From Chaetoceros tenuissimus (lineage: Eukaryota > Bacillariophyta > Thalassiosirophyceae > Chaetocerotales > Chaetocerotaceae), in NCBI GenBank assembly GCA_021927905.1, contig BLLK01000022.1:682001-746000 (forward strand): a DNA stretch of 64,000 nucleotides, written 5' to 3'. The notes under the pieces are model-generated. The model was given only the letters and a program-made list of their open reading frames with translations. It searched no databases and had not been told where the DNA came from. How positions within the stretch are numbered: the stretch's first letter is position 1; each line of letters starts with the position of its first letter. Position numbers and translations under genes: made by a program. Positions 30,131 through 43,777 of this stretch are shown one piece after another.

Positions 30131-32467
30131 ATGAATCAAGAGGAGAGCGAGACAGAGCGTCTCTCATCGGACCTTGCCCTTTTTCTGTCCAATCCCAACA
30201 TAAAGTCGTGTCTAGCAGATGGATCATTGAATTTATCATCCTATGCCTCAACTATTGCAGCAGAACTATCTACATTGGAGCATGAATGCATCGACATCTA
30301 CAGAGAAAACCATGAAGTCATTCAACATTTACGAAAAGATATGGATGAATGCGATCTTATCCTTGCGTCACTACAAGAAATGCTCCTAGGTTTCCAAGCA
30401 GACCTGGGAGGTTTATCAGGCGATATTCAAGCGTTGCAGGAAAAGTCCAGGACACTAGGTTTCCAACTTGAAAATAGAAAAGGAGCTCAAGATCAGTTGC
30501 GAAACTATCTCTCTAGAATTGTCATTGCTCCATCTCTTGCCGATCGAATCTGCACCGGTCCTGTTGATACGGAGTTTATCCTAGCCGTTCAAGAACTTGA
30601 AAAGAAATATCAATTTATTCATTCCCAAAATGTTGTCCATTCTCAAGGAGTCAAGCCTGATCAAACACCCAGTGGAAATGAAATGAAGCAACATATTACT
30701 AAGTTGAGACATCGGGCTATTGGGCGCATAAGAACATACTTTCTAACCACAATACAGAGTCTTCGAAGTCCCAAAACCAATGTGAGAATGATACAAATTA
30801 ACTCCATGGTCAAATATACTCCTCTCATGGAGTTTCTACAAGATGCGAAAATTGAAATATACAATGAAATTCGCAATGTTTATACTGAGAGTATGAGCAT
30901 GACTTTATATGCACTGTTCCGTACATATGCCGCCCAGCTTTCCTTATTAGACATTGAGATTGCATCAAGAAAGGATGTCATTGCAGTCGAAGATTCAGCA
31001 CTCAGAGACGTATGGACTCGAGTAAATATGAGTAAAAGAGGGGATGCGTTTTGTTTAGGGTCTCGATGGGAAGTATTAGAGCATGGACGTGGGCATGGAG
31101 ATTCTAATAGTGCCTCCTCTCAAGTGAATGATACAAGTAGGCCTATCCTCGCACACGTTGCACTGAATGAGAAAATGAAATATCCTTACGAAGTTATCTT
31201 CAAAAGCATAATGATGCACCTTATGGATGCAGTCACCAATGAATATATTTTTGTGAGACAATTCTTCCAAGAACACGGGCCAAGCACATTCCCAGCTATT
31301 CTTCATAGAACTCTGAATTTACTCTTGGAGCAGCTCGAGAACTATCTCTTCAATTGTTATGATTGCTTGGGACTATTATTAATGATCAAGTTGACTCATT
31401 CTAATAAAAGAATAATGCGCGAAAGAAAGATTGATTCACTGGATCATTTCTTTGATTCTCTTACAAATTTACTTTGGCCAAGATTGAAGACCGTTATGGA
31501 TAAGCAACTGAGAAGTGTTCGCGATGGCGATGTCAGAAAATTGGGAGCGATTGATTTACACGCGCATTATGTCTCCAGGAGGTATGCGGAATTCACATGC
31601 TCTATTCTTCAAATTTTACAGAAGGGTACAAGGGGTGAGGATGTTGTGATACAAGCTAGTAATTCCTATCAACATGCAAAGTCTGGGAAACATACGATTT
31701 CTACATTAAGTAAATCTGTTGGTGATATGAGTATTTTGGAACATGATTCTAAAAGTAACGATGACCCTAACAGTGGTGTGTCATCACGGAATCTTTCTAT
31801 GGAAAAAGCAAAAAGCCAAGGAAGTTCTCCTCGTGGAAGCGCTGGCGATTTGCTTTTAACTGACATCTCAACTCTTCAAGAGGAAACCATTTTTCTTCTA
31901 CAGCGCTTATCGGAGTCTCATTCGACAAATAAAAAGAGAATCATTTTCCTTATTAACAATTTGGATCAGATCATATCAATTTTCCACGAGCGCAAGGTTT
32001 CTGGCAAGGAACTGAACAGGTTTAACGAGCTTCTAATGCAACAGAGAGAACTTTTCGTTGAGGAAGAATTACTTCAGACCTTCTCAAAGATGATTGCTTT
32101 TGTGCAACAAACTGAGCAACACATGAACCGTCCACAATTTTCAAGTAACACAAGTACAAAAGCAGCCGCCGAGGGGTATAAAATTGAAGTAAATGCACAG
32201 GTTGTAGAAGGGCTTGTAAGAGACTTCGCCACCAACTGGAAGCAGGGAATTGAACAAATTAATCGCGATGTCTTATCATTTTTTGCGAACTTTCGCAATG
32301 GTATGGAAGTATTGAAGCAGTCTCTTACACAACTGTTACTCTATTACACTCGCTTTCAGGATATTATACGCAAGGTATGGAGATCAAAGCCACCTGCTTT
32401 CTGCAAAGACTTAGTTAGTACAAGTGTCATTCTCGCTGAGATCAAGAAGTATGCACTTGCAATTTGA
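30131..32467 (+). CDS. VPS52: VPS52, subunit of the GARP/EARP tethering complex
   Basis: Single exon, 778 residues, close to the family length. The N-terminal coiled coil has the Vps52 pattern: LASLQEMLLGFQADLGGLSGDIQALQEKS and LENRKGAQDQLRNYLSRIVIAPSL, then DRICTGPVDTEFILAVQELEKKY. The middle shows the Vps52/Sac2 core (PLMEFLQDAKIEIYNEIRNVY, SMSMTLYALFRTY). The C-terminal third has helical segments typical of CATCHR tethers, with a Ser-rich linker near 530-580. GARP tethers endosome-derived vesicles at the trans-Golgi. Gene orientation diverges from the Stc1-like gene, with 239 bases between starts. Firm call. Confidence 0.88.
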   Translation: MNQEESETERLSSDLALFLSNPNIKSCLADGSLNLSSYASTIAAELSTLEHECIDIYRENHEVIQHLRKDMDECDLILASLQEMLLGFQADLGGLSGDIQALQEKSRTLGFQLENRKGAQDQLRNYLSRIVIAPSLADRICTGPVDTEFILAVQELEKKYQFIHSQNVVHSQGVKPDQTPSGNEMKQHITKLRHRAIGRIRTYFLTTIQSLRSPKTNVRMIQINSMVKYTPLMEFLQDAKIEIYNEIRNVYTESMSMTLYALFRTYAAQLSLLDIEIASRKDVIAVEDSALRDVWTRVNMSKRGDAFCLGSRWEVLEHGRGHGDSNSASSQVNDTSRPILAHVALNEKMKYPYEVIFKSIMMHLMDAVTNEYIFVRQFFQEHGPSTFPAILHRTLNLLLEQLENYLFNCYDCLGLLLMIKLTHSNKRIMRERKIDSLDHFFDSLTNLLWPRLKTVMDKQLRSVRDGDVRKLGAIDLHAHYVSRRYAEFTCSILQILQKGTRGEDVVIQASNSYQHAKSGKHTISTLSKSVGDMSILEHDSKSNDDPNSGVSSRNLSMEKAKSQGSSPRGSAGDLLLTDISTLQEETIFLLQRLSESHSTNKKRIIFLINNLDQIISIFHERKVSGKELNRFNELLMQQRELFVEEELLQTFSKMIAFVQQTEQHMNRPQFSSNTSTKAAAEGYKIEVNAQVVEGLVRDFATNWKQGIEQINRDVLSFFANFRNGMEVLKQSLTQLLLYYTRFQDIIRKVWRSKPPAFCKDLVSTSVILAEIKKYALAI

Positions 32468-32544
32468 GACTATTTAATCATATTAAAAGTTCTACGTCAT
32501 CACACGCGCATTCGTTACAAAAAATAGGTATAAGTATTTAATAC

Positions 32545-33051
32545 TTAGGGTCTAGTCGACTGATTTTCTGAATTTTGAATCATCACAATTTTCTTCTTGA
32601 TATCCTGAATTTCCAACATCATTGTATGGACCATTTGATCTTTTGTATCGTCATCTATTGCAGGATCACTCTCAATTATTTGGATTAATTTCTTCTTTTC
32701 TTCGATCTCCTCATAAAGTGCGGAGACATCACTATTGTCTTTCATATCTTCAAGCTGCGAATGCATGTTTTCTAGTTCATTTTTTAATAGGCCCACCTCT
32801 TTATGCAGTTCCTCTTCGGCTGGAACTGCGGTCAATACTGTAACAGTAATGATTGATATCAACATTACTATTAATATGGTTATGATCGTCGTATACCTTT
32901 TTCTCCTTTGACGTTCTTCTTCAGCAACTCTCTTAGACGTATTTTCCAACGCGAGATTCATCAGAGTTTCATAATCAATTGGTGTTGCATTTGATCTCCC
33001 TGAATCATCATTAAGTAAAGATGAGTTCTCATCAATAGTATTATCTTTCAT
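32545..33051 (-). CDS. Single-pass membrane protein with coiled-coil lumenal part
   Basis: 168 residues from the ATG at 33051. The N-terminal 60 residues are acidic then basic (RVAEEERQRRKRY). One transmembrane helix follows (TTIITILIVMLISIITVTVL). The rest is Glu/Lys-rich coiled coil (ELHKEVGLLKNELENMHSQL, then EEIEEKKKLIQIIESD). The positive-inside rule puts the N-terminus in the cytosol. I do not recognise a family. It is convergent with VPS52, 77 bases from its stop. Confidence 0.55.
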   Translation of the reverse strand: MKDNTIDENSSLLNDDSGRSNATPIDYETLMNLALENTSKRVAEEERQRRKRYTTIITILIVMLISIITVTVLTAVPAEEELHKEVGLLKNELENMHSQLEDMKDNSDVSALYEEIEEKKKLIQIIESDPAIDDDTKDQMVHTMMLEIQDIKKKIVMIQNSENQSTRP

Positions 33052-33585
33052 GACGGTTCTCAAGTTTTTTTTCAATTATACTGCAAAGGAATATGGGTGA
33101 TGAATCTCAGATCAAGGAGATAGCTGAAGATGATGTAGGTGATCGGACAATAATATGATGGAATAGAGGGCGACATCATAGGTAACTGTTCATGATGTTT
33201 CATCATTCATCATTCTCCAAAAAATAATTCTCCCAAAAGAGGAGAAATAATGACGATGACTTCCGTTGAGGTAATGTTTATTGTCCCGTTCACTAGCTAG
33301 CTAATAAATAAGGCTCACGACATCCTTGTGTGACTAATTTCATCATGTATTTCTTACAGAAATTTTCATATCAGAAAAAAGAATAAGACTAATGTGCGTG
33401 TTTTCGGTTTTTCATTTTTATGTTGTACTTTTTGAATGGAGATATAAAAGTCAAAAGAAGAAAGAAAGGGAAGAAAGAATTTGAATGGTCGGTATAACAC
33501 TTCCTAAATTTCCCAGGAAACATGCTACTCGAAAAGAGACAACCTCTACTTCTAAACTAACTTCACAAACAAGATTGCACATTAT
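33052..33585. other. Intergenic, no gene seen
   Basis: AT-rich spacer between the start of the membrane-protein gene and the end of the giant USP gene. It contains CTAGCTAGCT near 33292 and only short open stretches. Confidence 0.55.
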
Positions 33586-36500
33586 TTATTTATTGTCCCT
33601 TAAAATTTTCAGAAGAGATTCTACTTTCTCAATCGTTTTAATAGATATTTCGTCGGGAGGGGTATCTTTGGAAGAAAGGAAAGCTACTATTTGTGGCAAA
33701 AGTAGAGTGACCCCTTCTACCTCAGGCCAAAAATCTGTACTTTTCAATGGAGAGAGGAAATGTGATTGCTCAAGCAACTGATTGATTTTGATCAAAGCTT
33801 CCAGACACAGGGAAACTAAAATCATATGTTCATTTTTTTCTTCGCCTTGACATTTTCTCCATCTTTCGAAGGAATGATTCAAAGAAGCACTGAGCTTCGA
33901 TAAGCCTCTAACTTCACTTGACAAAAAAATATCAACACAAACTGGTTGAAAGTCATTCAATATGATACTTGATTTCGATTCACTGTCAAATATTGATACT
34001 AGGAGCTCCAGTGTGCCTATATCTGGAGAGTCTTGTGAAATTAGATGACTTGTCTCTAATAATCTTTTGTACACTTTTTGTCGAAATTCTGGATAAAGTT
34101 GGATAAATCCTTTCGTTCCTTTGAGGATTATCTCATAAAGTGGTGTTTGAGAAGATAGGTCTTGGTTTAGAACAAATGCACCGACGGACCATAACCAATT
34201 CTTATGGTTCAATAAGCTCTTTAGAAAAGAATGTGAATGCTTTCCAAGGTCAATGAGAAACTTGAAAAAGTTCATGGTGTAAGAATTGTTGTATTCTACT
34301 GAGGTAGAGGTAGTTACATAAACTTCGAGCATTTGTGTAAATGCATCATCAATGGATCCTTCATCTTCAAGAACTGCGACGGTTTGTCCAGGATCGAGGA
34401 TCAAGAGCTCATCGAGTAACAATACAATTTCCCCTTTCAGAATATCAGCATGATAACGTTTTGATGCTCGAACAGCATCATCAACTTTCCAAAATATTTC
34501 GAGTACTTCTTTTACAAGTGATTGGATCAACTGTGTCTTAGTGTCAACCCTTGCCTTTCCTCTCGGACCTTTTAGGCAACAACGTAACGCTGAGAAATAG
34601 TCAGAGAATGAACTACTCTCTATTATGGCATCAATTTCTTCTCTGTTGTCTTTCACTTGGAGAAATCGTAGAATCCTATTTTCTTCATTTTCCAAGTGTG
34701 TATGAAGAAAATTAATCCTCTTGCATAGATCTTCAAAGACGGCATCTTTCAATCGCTCGATGTTTGAGAAGGGAATTAATTTTCCTTTGGGGAGATATTT
34801 GGAAAATTCAATCTTTTCTTGAACTTTGAATAAGCAATGCACACTTCTGCCGCTATATCTCAAGCGAATAACATCATCTGAAGATTTGAAATCAATTTTC
34901 TTTTCACAGTCAATGCTCACCAATGCATATAGAAGAGCTCCATAACTGCGAAGTACACCTTTTGGCATCTCATGGGATTTCAGTATGGATGCCAAGTGCT
35001 CAAAATTTTCTACAATGTGGTTGTAAAATTCGATTAAACCATACTGAGCTTTCTTTTCTGTTCTTGCGGTAAGTTCAACGAAAATGGAGTTCAAAATACA
35101 ACTACTTTCCTTTTCAAAGGCAATATTCTCCTGAATAACAGCCATTATAGACTTGAATACAAATGCTACCCTTTGTTTTGTAAACTTATCGTCGATATGG
35201 ATGAGTGACAAGAGAGTATTGAGTGCAATTTCAGCTTGAGAGTACTTTTTGTCCTTCACAATTTTTTCAGCGACTTCACAAACGAGTCTTGATATGTCGA
35301 TGTTGTTGCAACATATATGAATCATATAATGCGTGATGTTATCCTTCAAATCAAGACTTTCTGATTTATTTGATGTCATCATGAGCTCAAGGACATCCTT
35401 TCTATATATCGCTCTTGAATCACGTACAGGAAGTATTCTCATCGCAGTTGTTGTTTCCTTTTGGTCTATAATCAAATAAGGACTTTTCTTCATTGGACAA
35501 TTTCTTTCTGACTTATTGTCAGAGTCGCTATCAGAGTCACTGTCAGAAATATCCGAGCCGTCATCCAATGCAATGTTTGCGTGACGTGAAAGATGAGCAA
35601 TCAACGCCTTCAGAGAATTCAGATTTGTCTTTTTGCATTTAGCACTCAATGATTGGTGAGAATTGAACTTTTGCATTGACGATGGTGACAACATAATTGA
35701 TGATGAAGGTATTGTGCTATCTTCTCCAAGTAATACATGCACCAATTTAAGAATCACTCCAGACCTTACGTGAAAATATGAAATGTGAGAGGCTGGCATT
35801 TGGGAAAATGATATTAAAACAATAAACAAATAGTCAACTGACCTTACTAGAAGAAGAGATTCTTCTACACCATTCAATGCAAAGAGATGTAAAACTTCAA
35901 ACAATTGATCAAAGATTCTCATCCCATATCTTGGTGCTAAGATTAGATCCATGAGGAAACCCACACATTGAACAAGATCTACTCTTGAGTGCCAATAGCA
36001 AAATCTAGCTAGCCTAGATGGGGGAGTCGACGAGCTTAGGCTAAGACAGATGACATCATCGTCACAGTCAAAACAATCATTCTCTCCTTCTCTATTGATA
36101 TCATCTTCAACCTCGTAGTAGTGATTCCGTTGTTCAGGAATCGTTACTTTGAAAATCAAGGCTAAAAACTTGACGAAACAAGACCGAATAGTTTCTGATG
36201 TACACTTGAAAAATATTTTTTCAAGCCAAAACTGATGACTTGTGGACAGTATGGATACGAACCAAGTACACGCAGATATGTCAACCTCAAATATAGAACT
36301 CAATTTCGAAAATAGTTCTTTGATTTCACAATCCTTCAGACACGAATGTAAAACGTAATCAAAGGAATGTAAAGTGAGAACTTTTATCCCTTCCAATGAC
36401 GCCGCCATCGTAGTTGATGTTCTGGATGTTTGATTTTTTCTCTGAAGGCATACAGCATCAAGTAGATTACTGAAACTAGAAGAAAATAAGATTTTATCGA

Positions 36501-39500
36501 GCCTATTTCTGCTGTTTGAAGCCCAAATTTCTTTGGCCCATGAAAGATCAGGTTCTGTGCAAAGGTTGCATCCTTTTGACAGAATTGTTGCAGGTCTCTT
36601 GGTTTGTAATCCTTCAATCTTGATACGATCATAAATCAGGAGATATGCGCTATAATTCTTTTCAGATGATGAAAAACTTCGTTTGTGATGAAAGGAAGCT
36701 GTAGAATTTGTAGAGGCACCACCGAATGTTGCTTCAGCGAGTGTACTTGGGTCAAATTTTGTAACAGTAGAATCATTGCAGCGATACCACTCATCGTTTT
36801 TGCACTTGCTAATATTTGAAGCTAAACCAGTGTCAACATCTCTAACACTGCAAATCGAGTAATAATGCCCGGACTCAGCTGTCCCCATGTGAACAAGAAC
36901 TCCTCTCAGTTTATAATTGTAATATGATTCATCTCTTTCTGGCTGATCCAACTCTTGTTTAAGTTCATCAATTCCTTCCACAGTGTACTCGCGAAGATTT
37001 AGTTCCAATGGATATTCAAATTTATCATTCACTTTCACTTTCCTCAGGGATTCCAAATCAAATTCGAACCTTTTTAAATGACAAATCAGTGTTTCTGGTA
37101 GATCCTTTATGCAGCATCTTTTTACAGAATCTCTCTTCTCATTGCATTTGCTACAAAAATATTGGTTTGACCCATCTAAAAGGTCTCCTCGAATGTAACT
37201 CTTCAGACTTTCAGTCATATTTTTCTTTCCCTTCACATCTAAGCTGATTGAAAGGTATTCTTCAGTCCTTTCAGAACAATATCCACATTCTTTGCATTTT
37301 ATGAGATGACTCAATTTACCTCCGAACACGTCATGTAACAATGTGCTCTGAGAAGTTCCTTTCAATGCAGTCTCTAATCTATCAGAAAAAAGATTAAAAA
37401 ATTCATCGACGTCTTGCTGTTCACTTGGTCGTATATAATTTCCGTCGTATCCTTTGATCGTTGCAACGAAGTTGGCAGTGTCATAGTACCTACAATCACT
37501 AAGGTACAAGGACCCAAAGAGGTTTCTGATTTCAATTAGCATTTTCTTTGTCTCCTCATCAGAGTCATCATTATCGTTGCTGCACAAGGTATTCTCTTTT
37601 CGACCGAATAAGATTGAGTCTCGAAAACTTTGAATGAAAAAGAATTGCTGCAATAAGCTATTCATGTAGCACGTCGCGCCTTGATTCTTCAGACCAACTA
37701 AATGTATCTCACTATTCTTTTCCAATAGTGTTGGATCGTAATTCCAAGAGTCAGCAAGGTCTTGTCTCGGGGATTCTTGAAGGAAGAATCTGTTGAAGAA
37801 ATCAATGAAGTGAGATTGGTTTGATTCGCAACCTTGACAGAGTACCTTCACCATATTTCCAATCTCCGTGACAGTGTTCAATGAAAGAGTCGTGGTCTTA
37901 TCATTATCCGTATCTGAGAAAGATGCCACTTTCTGAAGTAAAACATCAATAAATATTAGACGTGATGGAGTACCAATACTTGCAATCAACTCCTTCACTT
38001 TTCTATCTTCAACAGTTGCTAGTAAGTGATTCAACAACTTTAGGAACGAAGCTAATGATATTTCACATTCTACGACATTATTATTTGTAGCAAGTCTAAA
38101 GCAGCTGTTGATAGTCCATAAATAGAGCTCAAAAAACGAAGCAACTCTACTGCGTCGGCTTAATTTTTCAAAATTAGCCGAAGCAGGTGGGAGACTTAAC
38201 TCTTTTAACTTGGTTTGTAGATGAAGAGTAAAAGCTTCCTTTTCGTTGAAGTCCATTTCAGACCACATCAATGTTATACAAGTCTGAAATAAACCAAAAA
38301 AGACTTGGAAATTTTTGGAATTCATGTTCTCAACTTTCATATGCTCTTGCTCAAAGACTACTATCAAGAGGCTAAGGATATTTGAGCGGATAGAACCATT
38401 GCTCTCCTTCGATAGTTCTGTCGTGAATGCAATGCGATCTGGATTTTCATGTAGTAGAAATATATCCATCAGAAAAGAACGTCCTGAAGCACACAATTGT
38501 TCTGTGCTGGTGTGAAAAAGTACTAATTGGATCAAGTCACATATAAGTTTGGCCGAAGCACAAGTACCGATATTTGCGCAATAGGTGCAGAGAAAGTAAG
38601 AACATGTTTTCATTGATGACAGGATAATAGCTTTTGTCAGTGAGAGGCACCTTAGAACAAGAGCCGAACTTATATCAAACAATGAATAAGACCCAACCAA
38701 AGAAGCAGAATTACCAGCATATGAATTCTGAGGAAGAGTTAGAAAGTATTTCTAGACATTTGAGGTACTTGGCAAACAGAAAACTTCTTACCTGAAAAGT
38801 CAGAGTAGCATTTATCACTTCAAAGAGTTTTGTAACTATACTGAACAATGAGCCCCGATTCGATAAATTCAATATGACTATGTCATCCAATTTAGACTGG
38901 TCTACCTCTTGATATAAAAGAGATGAAAGAAGAAATGCTATTTTGTGAACAGATAGAAGGCGTAATACACATTCGTCGAACGTATTGTCATCAAAGTTGT
39001 TGAAATTCACGTTGATAGACTCGAGTAAACCTAACAAATATTCAATACCACCACCAAATTTCATCACTCCACAAAGGGAAACAGAATTCACGACATTTGC
39101 TACTGGTACAGTATCAGGAGTTTTCATATCATCATCGTCAAGGATCACAACTGCATTAGAAGTCGAAGAAATCGGTCTTGCATTAAGCCCATGACTATGT
39201 GATACTGTGCTTTCATCCTCTATGATAGCAGCTTCTTGTAACTGTTCTTTTCCTTCATTCTCTTCAATTTTTAAAAAGTTACGTTCGAGAGCTTGTAAAT
39301 TATATAATAACTTGTGCTCTTCAAGACTTGTAGTGGGCATGGGAAGGATATTGGGCCATGAAATTTTTGTATTTCCTGAAAATACTTCAGCAATACTCCT
39401 CTCTAGATCTGAGTTCGTAGGTAGAAGTTGCAAGAGTTCCCAAATTTGGGGAAAGAGAAAATTTCTAGAATTGACTCTGGAATCTTCTTGTATCGAAAAC

Positions 39501-42500
39501 AAAGAGAATATTACTTCCAACTTTTCATTAGCAGCAAATTGTTCGACGCCATGAACAGTCAAAAAATTTGATCGCAAAGAACGAGGATCCAGAAATCGGG
39601 TCGAATCGTAGACCAGACTCTTTTTCGAATCATCATTTGATTTACACACTATTTCGTCTACAGCATGAGCACTATCGTTGATTTCTTTAACTTCGTGAGT
39701 TACAGTCACAAATGGAGTATATACAATGGAAGATCCTTCTGTTATCCCAAGCGATGACATTGAGATATTGTCATCTTTCAGTTCTTTTCCTGCAAATACA
39801 AGACGGATGGTAGGGAATTTCCTCAGTTTTGCCGCAATCTTCCGAATGTATCCAAGAGTTGTTCTTGAACCATATGGACATTGAACTGTATTTACTTCAC
39901 CTTTAACTCCTTTCAAAACAATATTGAAAGGAGAATTGATTCCAAGTATAGAATCAACTTGTGCTTTATGTAAATCATCCCCGGATCTTCCATGACTGAT
40001 AATGTCTAGAACTTCTCCAAATTTGAGTCCAGAGGAGCGATAAACGTACTTGACAAACAAGGTTAGCAAACAAAGAATTCTCTTAACATGGTGGAGACCA
40101 GAGAGGTCTTTGCACTCTTCAGATAAAATAGAAAAGCAGTGATCAATCAAATCTTGTTGCACCTTTCTTGTTGCATCATTACATTCAAATGTGTACAGAA
40201 TGGATATGTATGTCATTGCTAGATCTGCTACTACATCGTTTCCTTCCAAGACTAGTTTCCATAGCAAGTCAATGCCTTCAATATCATGATCATTGACTTT
40301 TGACAAATAGTAAACATCGGATGTTTTTCCGACTACACTATCAGAGCTTTCATTCCGAAGTGAATTACCTAGCAAAATTTGTGAATGTTCAAAATCACTA
40401 CAACTTGTTTTTTCAAATGGACGAATTTCGTACTTTCCTTCCATAGCGTTGATATTCCCAATACAATAGATGAGTAATTGGTAAGCGGAAAGAGTCATGG
40501 ATGATGGGTGTATATTTCTGCATAAGGGGAACAAAGTCTTTTCAGTATCTTTCCTCCATTCATCAAACTTGGAGCACTTTCCAACAAGGTTTCTAGAGCT
40601 TAGAAGGAAGTGAAATGTATTGAGAATTAAATCTGAGGCTTCCAATCCATCACAACCTTTCACAAAGGAGTCCCATAGATTTTTAATTTGTACCAAATTA
40701 GGAAAGTCGGTTATAGGATCTCTGTTGCGAGGTATGGAGTCCAAACCATTATCGTCTGTATGGCTACCATCTCTTGGGCGTTTTCTTCCAGAAGAAATAG
40801 TATTATGCGTTTCTTTTTGTAAAGAAATCAATACTCGAATGAGATCCTTGAAAAGATTGACACGAATCTCAACACCTTTCAAGCTATCATCAAATAAATG
40901 AGCAGATTCTCCTTGTCGTGTTTTCTGAACATTGTTTGCAAAACTGACCATTTCTTGTATAATAATAGCAGTAAGATCAAATGATTCTAATACATCGTCG
41001 ATGCAAATCAAATTAGATGAATCATTTGATGATCCAGATTCACGAAACTCAAGTCGATTCAAAATTAGGGATAACAAATTTACACTGGGATACCTATGGT
41101 GCTCTGTATCTTTATCACTTTTCAGAGAAGCAATTATCATTTTGATTATATTGCTGCGAAGACTAAGAAAAGAATGCCCCATATCAGAAGCTTTTCTTGA
41201 AAAAATCCATTCAAATAGACGACATAAATGAAGGTAAGCTTGGTAGCAGATTTCGTTTGTGCAGTTCACACAATTTGAGTGATTTGATAGTTCCCATAGG
41301 GAATAGATGCATCTAGGAATAACGCTGGTATCTGAATTGTCTTCAATCAAGATGTCAACTGATCGTCGAACCATAGCGTCTAGGAATTTCAACTTCTGGG
41401 AGTTCCACGCGATATCTTTTTCTACCGACATAAAGAGACTATTGAGGTATGAGAAGGCATCTTTGCTTGCACCACGCCACTTTTTCAAATTGAGTAGGTC
41501 GATCAAGACATCCAAAATTATTGAAGTGACACTAACATGTAGTGACTCTGATGCATCTTTTGTGAAACCGGACAAATTCCACAGAAGAAGGATATGATCA
41601 CTGTCGAGACGAGAATTTTCAGTCAAAAGCTGTAGCACAGGAAAAACTCTTTTCAATAGCTCTCGGTGAACATTTTTTGACATCAAAATATCGAGAACAT
41701 TATATTTCTCACTTGTTATTGTATCAAGGAGTTTGAAGAACCGCGACCGCATTTGCTCCAGCAAGCGACTAACTGCCAATTGGTGAGACGATGATATTAC
41801 AGTTGATTCATCTTCAAGGTGATTACTATCGTCTAGCTTCTGGCGTTTTGCATATTTAGAAGCTTGCTCTTCGTTTGATGAAATACTTGTTTTTGAATTG
41901 CACCGAGCTTCTGTACTTTCATTGTCCAAGACTATTACATCATTTTCATTTTGCATCTCAGACAGATTGATTATCTTTTCGATGTGATCTGTTTTCGTTT
42001 CTTTTGTTTGCTTTGATCCAGGACCTTCGTCAACGATCATAAAACTATCATTATGTATGTCTTCTCGTGTGACCATTCTTTCTCTCGAATCCAAGGGTGA
42101 TTTAGAGTCTAGTTGTGAAGAATTCGGTTGATCCGATGCAGCCCCATTTAAAAGCTTCTCATATTCAGTTTCATATTGCAGCATTTGTATTTCCACAGAC
42201 TGCAGCCACGCCCGAAGCTCATTCAGTCCAAAAAGTTGACATTGTATTGGAGGTTGTATCGACTGTTCTTCGTTTATTCGATGGGTATTTTTCCCACTGA
42301 GTAGTCGCCACATTATTTCGATTCTCAAATTGTCGACATCATCTTGACAAAAATCTACAATTGTTTTGAGCAGAAATTCTTGATCATCTTCATTTTCATT
42401 TGATTCAACACCTGAATTTCTATCATCCAAAATGTTCAGTGTTTCCATGATTGACCGACAATGTTCTGGAGTTGAAACGTCGACACCTACTCTTATCGAA

Positions 42501-43777
42501 GTGATGTACTCAAGTGAAGCATGCCTAAATTTTTCCAAGTTATTGCAAACTCTTGAAAAAACTCCCAAATTTTCATGACCAAGTTTTTCACTAATACATG
42601 AAGAAAGATATGATAAAGATTGCATAATTTGCATTGTTGGCTTGAATACTGCGCAGTCAATTCTTTCCATTCTAGCGACATCTTCCAAAGATATCTCTAC
42701 ACATTTGACTAAATTGCGTACACAAGAGCCTTGTATAAAGACAAAAACCATTGCCACCATATGTTTAGTAAATGTTGGGACCAACGCCTGTTTCACAAGC
42801 TCTGTAACATCACTAGCAGGACAATAGAGTTGGTAATATAACGACCATTCACCGGTCATGATGGGACAACCCCCTAACCTTTCGTTGTCATTCAAATGTT
42901 CATCATTCCATTTTTCTCTTTCCTTGGTGCTGGTACTCTTATAAAAGATGGGAAGATTCTTTTGAATGATATCATCCTGTGGCAAATCGTGCTGCCATTC
43001 TTCACCTTTTATCTTTCTCATGGATTGAATATGACCAGCAAAGCAAGAATCTACGGCTAGCAACTTTGACACAACCTCCAGAAGATTTTCACCTAATATG
43101 TTCAATATGTTGGGACAGGTGCTCTTATATACATCACCCATTTCATTTCTACTCCTTTTTCGACACTGTTTAGTATCATCATTGTCACTGTTTCTATGGT
43201 GATCTTGAAGTCCTTTCATCGCTTGATTTGCGACATGGAGTACCTCACTTATGAAACTCAAGAAATCCAGCATAATGCCAGCTACAATACCTTCAGCCCT
43301 TGGACAAATACATTCCTTACAATCTAACGAGAGCAGATTCTTAATGACCTGAGGCAAAAGTTTACTCTTGACAACAGCCAATGCTTCAGGATCAACAAAC
43401 CTTATCTCATCTAAAAAGTCTACCTCTGCATCTGAGGCCTCATCGGATTTGAGGTAAATTTCCTCTTCTAAATCAATTAATGGTATAGTAAAAGAATGCT
43501 CTGTTCTAATTTTGTTCTTGTTTTCATCATCTATAGCGTCGGACTCAAGAAAAACATCTTTACAATCCAAGTATACGCCCTGCTGAATGTAATGTAGTTT
43601 GAAACGTATATCAGCAAGAATTGCATCTTGATCACTGAATGATTTATGGACAAGATTGGTCAATGGTCGTATAATTTCTTTTCGAAATCTTTTTTCAAAT
43701 TTTGGCATTTGCAATGATGTCAAGTACCTGTAATCAGATTCAATTTCCATTTCATCTGTGTTGGAATACGACTGCAT
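33586..43777 (-). CDS. Giant ubiquitin-specific protease (USP34/USP9X/USP24 type)
   Basis: Two exons, 43777-38792 and 38727-33586, joined across a 64-base intron (GTAAGA to CTCAG, phase 0), give about 3375 residues. The first 1270 residues are helical repeat-like, with acidic and Ser-rich linkers. A ubiquitin-like domain lies at about 1280-1360 (FNIVLKGVKGEVNTVQCPYG, then RLVFAGKELKDDN), as in USP9X-type enzymes. The peptidase C19 domain follows: LKNQGATCYMNSLLQQF with Cys near 2015, two CxxC zinc pairs (CKECGYC, CSKCNEK), ESGHYYSI with His near 2280, and WYRCNDSTVTKFD. About 1000 residues of helical C-terminal region follow. It cleaves ubiquitin from proteins; targets are unknown. An upstream noncoding first exon is possible near 43930. 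Call firm for C19; subfamily by size and layout. Confidence 0.88.

Noticed and set aside
30661-30876. Minus-strand frames inside VPS52 (also 31076-31306 and 32074-32298)
   Set aside because: Shadows of a long, well-supported coding frame.
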